DNA of 64,000 bases from Craspedostauros australis (taxonomy: Eukaryota; Bacillariophyta; Bacillariophyceae; Mastogloiales; Achnanthaceae). The position numbers were made by a program, and so were the translations under genes. Of the stretch, positions 11,331 to 19,985 are shown piece after piece. The DNA lies in contig JAMXDE010000044.1 in assembly GCA_026770025.1 (NCBI GenBank), positions 372,001 to 436,000 of the forward strand. The letters are read 5' to 3'. The first letter of the stretch is position 1. Every line of letters starts with the position of its first letter. The notes under the pieces are model-generated. The model was not told the origin of the DNA, searched no databases, and worked only from the letters and a program-made list of their open reading frames with translations.

Positions 11331-12169
11331 TGGCCATGCTATTTCTCGTAATACATAAGGTAATATATAATTCGAGTACTATCCCTGCGCATCCATCGAT
11401 CCATGTTGGTTGCTGAGAGAGCGCCACAGTGGTCTCAAACATAGACGTGCCATATAGAGCGGAGTGAGTATCGGAAGTGGACATGAGATGGCACTGCTCA
11501 AATCATGTATAATAATACCTTGGTCGATTGTGTGGGACGTAAGTTGCTAAACTGTCGCAAGCTACGTCTTGTATACATGAGCAGTGCTTTAGCGCTCAAG
11601 TGGTGCACCCTACCTTGATTCAAGAAGGAAGAGCGGGCGGGAGAGAGGCAGAGCACAGAAGCGAGGTGGATAGGCGCTTATTCGATGACACTCGATGGAT
11701 ACTCCAACATACCAATACTAGAATACTTGAAGGTTTGACGTGCATACTCTCTATCTGTAGAGAGAGAGAGAGAGAGAGCGAGAGATTATGTGGAGTAGTT
11801 GTGAATGCAGTTCGTTAATGATATGGCCCACGGTGCTAGTTCTCCGTTGCCGTTCCGCAGTGATGTATGGCCGTTGCTGCCTCACGGTAGTTTCCACGAG
11901 GCTTGGGATCGACTGCTGTTCTGCGTTTGCATGGAGAGTACGGAGAGAATGATGTGTTGATTGAGATAATTGTGTGAAAAAACAAGTATGTTGTTGTTGA
12001 TGGTGTTACCCACATTGTTACTCACGATACTGATGGTCACGATATGGAAATCAAGATGGACGATAGCACTACCAACACCTACTCGTATTGTAGCATCGTC
12101 AAGGAAAGGCGAGGCAACTCTCTACTTGTACCACAGCCGCGAGTATCGACAGCGGCGGGAACCGGCAGA
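11331..12169. other. Convergent intergenic region with GA microsatellite
   Basis: This lies between the 3' ends of two convergent genes. A (GA)n microsatellite occurs at about 11760-11780. No gene is supported. Confidence 0.5.
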
Positions 12170-13072
12170 TCACACATCCCATGGATGCTCCTGACCGGTG
12201 ATCTCGCGGAAGAGGTAGCGCTGGTGGAGCATCTTCATGAATGAGAGATCGTCGAAGCGCAGCTCGCACTGCGTGACGCATTCCGGATCGAATCCCAGCA
12301 TGCATAGATTGTGGGCGTAGGTCTGGCTGTCATGGGGCTTGAGGGTGGGGATGTGCTGCAGCAGCCATCCCTTCATGACGTCCATATCGGCCTCGGTGGC
12401 TGGCTGGTACGGGACGATTTGGGACGCCACGCTCTGCGGAATCGTATCCTGCTGCTGCAAGAACTGGCCTTGCTTGTTCGTCGACAACTGTGGTTGTTGC
12501 GACTGGGCGTTGATGGCATCGGCGAGCGGCGTGGGCGGTTGCATTTGTCCAGAGCCGCCGCTGTTGGATGCGTTGATCCCGCTGAGACCGAGGCTGGCGG
12601 GAGCATTTGCCCCGTTCGATGCGGATGGGTCGGACGCACCGTTGGTCGTCGAGAGGAGGTCCATGACACGAGAGTCAAAGTAATTGGCGTTCGCAACCTG
12701 CATGGACTCGAGGCCCTGTGCCACGTTGCTTGAATCCCCGTCCGGTCCCGAGTCGGCCACCTGCTGGTGGTTGATCCCCGAGAGGCAGAAGTCGCCATCA
12801 TCGGTGAGTCCGAAGATGGGGTTGGGATCGGGTTCTGTCACGCTCTCGCTTTCGCTGTAGTCGAAGGTGGATGAGAACGCCTGCACGGTTCCGCGGCGCC
12901 GAAGCTGACTTGCCTGGCCATCATTGCGGCAAACAAAAGAACCCAATCCAGCGTTGGCAGCAAGGCCGTTCTGCTGACGGTGGTTGCAAGCATTGGGAGA
13001 CCAAGCCCAAGCTGATGACAGGGTGGCATGCGCGACGCATACCGAGAGCAGGCCTCGAGATGAGATGATCAT
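12170..13072 (-). CDS. Signal-peptide protein with SAM-like C-terminal helical domain
   Basis: The likely start is the ATG at 13072, because the protein then opens with a hydrophobic leader (MIISSRGLLSVCVAHATL) ending SSAWAWSPN. This resembles a signal peptide followed by an aromatic +1 residue, as in diatom plastid bipartite leaders (ASA-F/W). Length is 300 residues. Residues 40-210 are Ser/Asn/Gln-rich and look disordered. The last ~75 residues form a conserved-looking helical unit (WLLQHIPTLKPHDSQTYAHN, then GFDPE, then DDLSFMKMLHQRYL), similar in layout to a SAM domain, a protein-interaction fold. The family call is tentative. Plastid import versus secretion cannot be decided from sequence alone. 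It is convergent with the LCP5 gene. Confidence 0.65.
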   Translation of the reverse strand: MIISSRGLLSVCVAHATLSSAWAWSPNACNHRQQNGLAANAGLGSFVCRNDGQASQLRRRGTVQAFSSTFDYSESESVTEPDPNPIFGLTDDGDFCLSGINHQQVADSGPDGDSSNVAQGLESMQVANANYFDSRVMDLLSTTNGASDPSASNGANAPASLGLSGINASNSGGSGQMQPPTPLADAINAQSQQPQLSTNKQGQFLQQQDTIPQSVASQIVPYQPATEADMDVMKGWLLQHIPTLKPHDSQTYAHNLCMLGFDPECVTQCELRFDDLSFMKMLHQRYLFREITGQEHPWDV

Positions 13073-14111
13073 GATGGCGCGACGTGACGTGACGTGAAGT
13101 GAAGCGACGTAATGTGATGTGTGTGTTTGATGAGTACGGCGCAATGCTCTCTATTCTATAATATTATAGTTGAAGAGGAGAGATCGGAGGTTGCCTCGGT
13201 GTTGCAGTTGTTCAAAGGAACAGTATTGCTAGCGTCGATCGGAGTGCGACGAAGTGGGATGCAACGATGAGATGTGGCACAAGGTGTGAACCTTCGCGGG
13301 TGTTTGTTGAGTGCGTGATGGTGGTGGCCTGTGGCTGTGGTTACTATGGATGTGCTGATGGATGTGACCTCTCTCTCTGTCTGACGACAAGGCAAGCAAG
13401 GCAAAGAAGCGCAACGAGGAAGATGGCGCTGTGGTATCTTGGCGAATGGATTCGGGTTGCATTGTGACGTGATGTGTGTCTGTGAAATGGCAGATGGCGA
13501 CAGAAGGCCGTCGGTGGTCTGTCCGTCTGCCAGTCTCAACCATCAAATTGGGACTGTGTCTGCACCCCAAACAACCAACAAGATGATGACGACAAGGCGA
13601 ACGAAGAAGGGAAGATGTCAGATGGCTGCAGAATCGCCTTCTCTGCCGGAAGCTGCCATCATCATCACAACAGGGAAGCGTTGGCCACGAAAAGAAACTA
13701 GACTAATCCCCGTAGCCGCAGTGTAGACCTCTTTTGTTGGCACCAAACAGATATTCAATCTATGGTAAAGTTTAGTTTGATGTGTACTCGCAGTGTGATG
13801 CCTGACGATGGGACATCCTGCATCGGCGGGGGCTGATTGCAGGGCAGGTGGTTGTGTGGTCGCTTGCTTGGTTCGTCGGGCCCGTCAAGCATGTTCCATC
13901 GAGGTGGTTGCCGTGGATGGCAGTGGGCCCTGTGGTGGTCTATTTGTTGGGTTTGTTGCTGGTGCTGTGGATGGCAGCGTGTGGATCATGTACAGTCAAG
14001 TCATGCGCGGAGCTGAGAATTGATGGTTTGGATGCAAAGCGATCAGAGGAGACGGCACATGCCCGTCAATTCACGACGTTGCACGAAGAAAGAGCGCGTG
14101 GGTGTGCGTGC
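13073..14111. other. Gap between two minus-strand genes
   Basis: This contains the promoter side of the 12170-13072 gene and the 3' region of the PsbW-like gene. Short GTGAC-type repeats (GTGACGTGACGTGAAGTG) at about 13083-13105 precede the former gene. No further coding sequence is supported. Confidence 0.4.
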
Positions 14112-14805
14112 TTATTTCTTGGTGCTGGTGTAGTCGATCTCGCCGAAGAAGTCCTCCTCCTCGTCGTAGTCTCCGTACTGCTGGAGCCACAGGGAAAGGA
14201 TGGCCCAGTGAACAACGAAGAGGACGCCCAACAGGCGGAGGTCATCAACACCGAACCACTCGTTGGTTCCATCGGTGGCCATGGCGGCGTTGGCGATGAA
14301 GGCTGGGACGACTCCGGCGACAGAGGCGATGACACCCTTCTTGATCTCTGGGGTCTGGACGGCCATGGAGAGTGGGGCAACGGCGGACTTGACGCCGAAG
14401 GCTGTTGTTGGAATTGCAATGGGGCGTGGGCAAGGGTGTGAAGAGGGGGGTTGGTGAGTTCATGTGCATTCCGGCATGGCTCCTTGTCACGGATGTTCAT
14501 TCGGTTGATCGCAGCTCGTTCCCATCCTCTCGAGCCCATCCATGGCAGGAGAAGGAGCGAGACCTTCATCATCCACCTGTTCCAACCAAACTCAATTCAT
14601 TGGCATGAGACCCAGTGAGGTCCAATCATGATCCATCTCCTCCGACTGCGTCTCCAGTCTTGTCTCGCAACGATCCAGCACTCCAACAGTTGCGCACTCG
14701 GGCCAGTGACGGCAGGGCATCCGACGTACCGACAGCCTGGTTCTGCTGCACGAAGGCAGAAGCGGAAGCCAAGAGGGCGAAAAGGGCAAGGATAGTCTTC
14801 ATCAT
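14112..14805 (-). CDS. psbW: PsbW-like photosystem II protein, nuclear-encoded, plastid-targeted (2 exons)
   Basis: Exon 1 is 14805-14730 and exon 2 is 14401-14112, joined across a 328-bp GT-AG intron (donor GTACGT, acceptor CAACAACAG). The spliced protein has 121 residues. The leader MMKTILALFALLASASAFVQ carries the ASAF motif that diatoms and relatives use to send proteins through the ER into four-membrane plastids. A second, Ala-rich hydrophobic stretch (VIASVAGVVPAFIANAAMA) looks like a thylakoid transit signal. The mature part, about 57 residues, has ATDGTNEWFGVDDLRLLGVL, one membrane span and an acidic tail. This matches the PsbW layout of a T-x-GT…FGV-D segment, a single span and an acidic C-terminus. 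PsbW stabilises photosystem II supercomplexes in plants. Assignment is by motif layout; another small photosystem II subunit is the main alternative. Confidence 0.72.
14402..14729 (-). other. Intron of the PsbW-like gene
   Basis: The donor GTACGT follows codon position 1 of residue 26, and the pyrimidine-containing acceptor ends CAACAACAG. Removing it joins the ASAF leader to the mature PsbW-like sequence in frame (phase 1). Confidence 0.8.
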
Positions 14806-16801
14806 GATTGCGGTAGTTGGTGATGTCGATCTTGTTGTATTGGTAGTTATGGGCGTTGGCGTGTGATTTGTGTTTGATGAGCGTGTGTCTGTTTGTGCAA
14901 CCTGTCTGCGTGCGTCTGTGTGTGCGTGTGGTTGTTTGGCTCCGTTTGGTCTTTGCCTGTGTCGCAAAGGATCCGCCACTCACTTCCATCAACGACAACA
15001 GCGTCAACGGCAGCGGCAACAGCAACAGCAACAGCACAGGAACCACAAAGCGATCAACCACAACAACAGCGACAACAGCACCGCAACAACGAAGAAGCGC
15101 GTGTTGCCAACCCAAGACCATCATCATCATCACCAGAGAAGGATGCCTTCGTCGTTGGCGTTGGTCTTCCCCCTGTTCCACCGTTGACAACGCGGCACCT
15201 TCGATCCTTCCCTTTTCTCTTCTTCGCCGCGACACACAAAACTCGTGACGCCATCTTGTTCTGCGATGTCTCGTTGGTTGATCGATGATACGTGCATTCT
15301 CACGTAAAACCAGTACTGGGATCACTTCATCATTGCGTCTGCCGTGTGTCCGTTCTTCAACTGAACAAGACCTGCGATCTTTTGTGCGCGAGTTCAACGT
15401 CAACAATCAGTCGTTGAGTCGAGTGGTTCGAGGGAAGCAGTTTTAACGTCTCAATAACGACAGAAGAACAGAACAACAAGCGCGACACGCAATCATCGCT
15501 TCGATACCCTCTTGTGCATAGTACCCTACACGAGACCAAATCCACTTCGTGGTTGATCCGCATCAACAACAGTACCTTTCATCACTGAGTATCAATATTA
15601 TAGTCATGGTATATAGAGGAACAACCAAGAATCTCAATTGTTTCGGCACGGCTTGGCACGGCCACTTGTGTGGGCGTCTGAATGACCGAGAAAGCGAACA
15701 ATAACACACCACGACAATGACCACCAAAACCAACAACACCAACAGCAGCGGCGATGGCGACGGCGACGATAGCGATGGTAATACCCCTCCATCACAAACA
15801 CAAGCACAAACACAAGCACAAACACGGGCACAAACACACCACAGATCGTACTAATACTCTGCGCGATGGACAGAGAGTCACCACCATGATCAGAGCGACA
15901 GCATCGGCCCTGCTATTTCCTTGACGTGTCCTTGCTTCGGCGATCTCGGTTGCCCCAACAAGCCTCCTCCAACCATCTGGCGTCGTCCATCCCATCCCAT
16001 CCCATCGCGAGAGGACGGAGACGAGGATTGGCGATCCTGTTGCTTCTTTCGTCTCCAAGCAGGCAACACTAACGAAGGTGACCAAGCCGACGGACGGGCT
16101 GAGAAGAGCAAGAGAGGCATCGCTCGACAGCAGCACAGCCGCATATTCAATAGCGCCATCAACAGCACACGGCATCATGTGTTGCGACAAGAGATTCGCG
16201 TCATCGGGCAACGCTGGTTGCATATGCTTGTGAGTTTATCACACGGATGCATACCATTCGTATGCTCTCAACCAGGGCAGTGCATTTTGTTGCATGGCAT
16301 GACATGGCATGGCATGGTATTGGAGAGTGCAGTGCAGTGCAGTGCAGTGCACAACAGCACAGCACAGCACAGCACAGCACAGCACAGCGGAGGGAGCAGA
16401 AACAAGCCCTTGGAGTTTGCACCGAAGCACCATTCGAAGCAGAATGGATGGTTTGTTCGAGGATTACAGCTGTGATGATTGCTCTTCTTCCGCTCTGCTC
16501 AAATTCACAATGAAACAGGCGGTTTGCGAACATCGCGGCTCCATTTGACAGCGCGTACGACTGTGTAAGCTCTGTTCTGTCCAAGTGGCATCTTCCTGCA
16601 GTACATCACAGCCATGGATATCTCCTTGTGTCATCGATCGGCTATCCGATCTATCCATCTGTTCATGTATTCGCCAACTCACCAGATCGTTGATCCATTA
16701 ATGCTCACCTATTGTTTTGGATTATTATTCCATGCTTCAACTTCTTCCATCTTGATGATGGCGATGATTGTGACAATGCTGGTGACGACGATGATGCATC
16801 C
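14806..16801. other. 2-kb gap with low-complexity CAA/CAG tracts
   Basis: This is the shared upstream region of the divergent PsbW-like (minus) and membrane-protein (plus) genes. It holds CAA/CAG-rich sequence at 14990-15110, a 12-bp repeat (ACAAACACAAGC) at about 15792-15838, and the 5-bp microsatellites listed separately. A small plus-strand frame at 15717-15854 (45 codons, Gln/Thr/Asp-rich) might be a leader exon but is unproven. Confidence 0.4.
16293..16388. repeat. Three adjacent 5-bp microsatellites
   Basis: CATGG repeats (16293-16317, one imperfect), AGTGC repeats (about 16326-16351) and ACAGC repeats (about 16352-16388) follow one another, each with a 5-bp period. Confidence 0.85.
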
Positions 16802-17578
16802 ATGTGCAACCACAACTGCAGTCCATACAACGACAAGTACATCGTGGCGTCGCAAATCTTGGCGATCATGGCATTCGCCTTGTCGTCCACCTGGTTGTTC
16901 AATTGGGTGGTTGGGCTGACGGCGCTGGTCATGTTTCAGCTCATCTGGTGTTGTCCCATAAATCGTTGCGGGATCAATGTTGCGGCTTCATTTGCACTCG
17001 CGATGAGCTTCCTCTCAGTGGGACGAGCAATCGTTTTTGCAGATGAGACAGGAGGCGGCGAGTGCGAGGAGAGACAAGATTTCTCCTTCGATGATGACTT
17101 CTTCACAGATGATTTCATAGACAACCTGTGCGATGATCGTGATCTTGGAATTTCCATCCTTGCCTTCGCGTCGGTGTTTTGGTTCCTGTCGGCGATCACT
17201 GCTTTCAAGTTTGCCTGCACCGACCGCATGGGCAAGTCCATCGAGGCTTCGCTTGCTTCGCGCATGCACGGCGGCAGCAATGTGACGCCGGGTGCGCAGC
17301 ATGGTGTGGCCATGTCCGCAGTGGCATCCACCGAAGGACTCGTAGTCATGCCTCAACCAACACCGGGCATATCGCATTTCGCTGGTGGCGACGGAAACCG
17401 CAACGGCAGCACTGTACAATACGCACACCAGGTCGCAGCCGGCAACAAGCCCACCATCAGTGCGCAGGGCACCAACGGTCCCACCGTTGTCGCTATCGCA
17501 ACAGCTTCCTCTGACACCGAAGAGTCCAACCCTGCGGTGGTCACCTTCCTGCCTGATGGCACGCAGAAACCTCGATAG
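16802..17578 (+). CDS. Small four-span membrane protein of unknown function
   Basis: The first ATG in the frame is 16802, and the frame upstream of it contains no AG acceptor before the stop at 16691, so this start is favoured (258 residues). Four hydrophobic segments are visible at about residues 14-33, 34-52, 58-80 and 117-138. Between spans 3 and 4 lies an acidic loop with Cys and a run of Asp/Phe (FSFDDDFFTDDFIDNL). The C-terminal 115 residues are polar and rich in Gly, Ala, Ser and Thr. The topology recalls tetraspan or MARVEL-like proteins, but no diagnostic tetraspanin CCG motif is present. Role and compartment are unknown. Confidence 0.6.
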   Translation: MCNHNCSPYNDKYIVASQILAIMAFALSSTWLFNWVVGLTALVMFQLIWCCPINRCGINVAASFALAMSFLSVGRAIVFADETGGGECEERQDFSFDDDFFTDDFIDNLCDDRDLGISILAFASVFWFLSAITAFKFACTDRMGKSIEASLASRMHGGSNVTPGAQHGVAMSAVASTEGLVVMPQPTPGISHFAGGDGNRNGSTVQYAHQVAAGNKPTISAQGTNGPTVVAIATASSDTEESNPAVVTFLPDGTQKPR

Positions 17579-19985
17579 GCGGGCGACGGTGTCATGCGGA
17601 CTAACCTTGTAATAGATCATCGTAGAGCCGTGTCACACTCCAATAACAACATACGTACTCCTACGAACGGCAGTGCAAAGCAACTTGATCGCATTATCAT
17701 CGCACGGAAAGCAGCACAGCAGATAGAAGCTGACATTGCGCCAACGGTGACTCCACCGTCAGCCATCAACTAGTATCATCAATCAGCAGCAGCAGCAGCA
17801 ACAACAACAACAATCACAACATCTGCATGGAGGGAGATGCACAACAAGAGCGACAAGGCATGTCAATTCTGTCGTCAAGATTGGTTGATGGAAGAGGCAT
17901 TTCGGAAATCGTGCATCACAACTTTGACCCGTTCCGCGATGGATGCGTTGCCGTGCAGTAAACTCCGGCAACAGATTTCTCCTCAAGGGCATGGGAGGGA
18001 GCAGAGCGGAGTATGATACGCACTCCACCCACTTTGGCAATGTCAGAGGAGTTCTCTCGCTGTGGATATCAAAGGAAGTACTGTGCTCCGTGATGGCAAG
18101 AATACAGGAGCAGATGGAACTCTTTCAGACGCGCTGCCATCATCGGGCAACAGCGCTCCAGAGATGCAAGCCGCTGCGTACCCTCATCATATCCCATGGT
18201 CGAAATGCTCGAAGGATGCCGTAGGATGCGGCGGAACGCCCTTCGTCGCTCCGTCACCGGCGAGGTGGATGCTCGAAGAGTGATGGGCAACAGGCGTATC
18301 CGCATGGACAAAGGCATCCAGCCGAAGCTTCCGACAGAAACGAACAATCATCTGATCCCGTTGACGAATCAGATGTGGACTGACTCTCACAGCCACCACG
18401 CTCGTACGTACCATACGTACCTACTTCAACAGAATAATACGAGCTGCCAGCGCCAGCGAGGATGGTTCTGCTTCTCACACTTCGGGGTCGTTCGCGTGTT
18501 GGGTCGTTGCCGATGGCCGAGTTGAATGGTCGGCAGGTAGAAGCACCCGCAGTCCCCCCTCTTTTGTCCCGAGAGTGCACAAGGATTGCGTCGCGAGGGC
18601 CTCTCGCGCATCATCTGCGCCTGTGCATGCCTGCTGCGCTCTTCTACCATACCCTGTTCTGCGAACTACTCCATTGTGCCACCAGTATCGCTCATGGTGC
18701 TTCCGCTACTCCGCTCTCGCCCCCTCTCCCTGTTTCTTGGCGACGAACATGTGATGGGTACGTACGTCGCATGGCATGCGAGTCCCCCACAGCAGAGTAC
18801 CCCACGCGGCCCTGGAGAAGTACTGTTGTTGGCCATTTGATTCATCCGCGGCGCAGCTTGAGGGCTTCCGTTTCACTGTTTGCGGATCATTCTCCGTTTG
18901 GCGTTCCTGACACATAAACATGGAGCATGGAACTTGTATCCCTTGTTCTTCCTCCGCCATCACCGCTATCCGGCTACTAATACAGATGAGTGTTGATACT
19001 CTACTCGTACTCATCACAACGTAAACGCTCGAGAGGTTAGGTGCTGCGAGGAACGATACAAGGCCTTGCAAGACTAGCGCATCGTGCGGAAAGCGAGTTT
19101 CCATTGACGGAATAACTTGGGCTGCTCCTCTTGCATGGGCATGGTGCGCTCGTGAGTACCTCTGCTAGGATGATGCCCCGCATTCGTCTCCGCGTTAGCG
19201 GGGTTACAAGGTATTCGTGTGAACGCGTGAAGGGCCGCAACCAAAGTCCCCCGTGAACGATCGCGCCAACACAGTCACACCCAGGGCGTGTTGTCTGCTC
19301 ACTTTCTCCCTCTCGCTTCGCTTTCTCCAGAACCGGTCCCTACTCTCGGCCTCACACCGAGTTGCGGTTTCTTGGGGATGAGCTGCGCAAAGGGCCGCTC
19401 CGCGGAATACCGAAGCGTTCCGCCAAGGAACCTCCCCAGGAGATATCGTCACGAAGAGAAGTATCTCTGGCCGGTTCCACCGACCAGAGTCGCCAATCTT
19501 TCTGGCCTTGGCAGAACTTCGCCACACAAGAGAAGGCCGCGATCCCATTCTGATGGTGCAAAACCTCCAGATGTTCAAGGGGGGGGGGAAAGACGGTAAT
19601 TTTGCATTTCCCATGATAAGGCAACAACAGTTTCTTCCATAATCAGCAGTTCAAAAGTCAAAAACCAAACTGAAAATTTGCCATCTTTCAGCCTTCTTCC
19701 TGTCAGTTGTTTGCACAATCATCCTGATTTATGCAAAACCCAGATTCGTGGCTCCATTTTTGACTTTTACACCCTGTCGCCTGATCGTGTGTGTTGTCCG
19801 GACATTCCTCATTGTCATGGCCAACTTGTGCTTCCTTCTACTCTCCCACTACCCACACAATGTCATTCTTCTTGTGGTACAAATCAACCATTCAGTACTT
19901 CCTCGTTTGTTCCGACTATCATGAGCACACTACATCCACAATAGATTCTTCAAAGGTGTGTATCTATTTCTCACGTGGTTGCTGC
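17579..19985. other. 2.4-kb gap; GC-rich hairpin-forming stretch near 19.2-19.5 kb
   Basis: No gene is supported. A CAG/CAA microsatellite lies at 17785-17815. Around 19160-19560 the sequence is unusually rich in short inverted repeats; the clearest arms are CTCTGGCCGG and CCGACCAGAG near 19465-19492. A run of ten G lies at 19579-19588. Confidence 0.4.

Noticed and set aside
13808..14441. 197-codon plus-strand frame
   Set aside because: It is antisense to exon 2 of the PsbW-like gene, whose leader, intron and mature sequence fit together.
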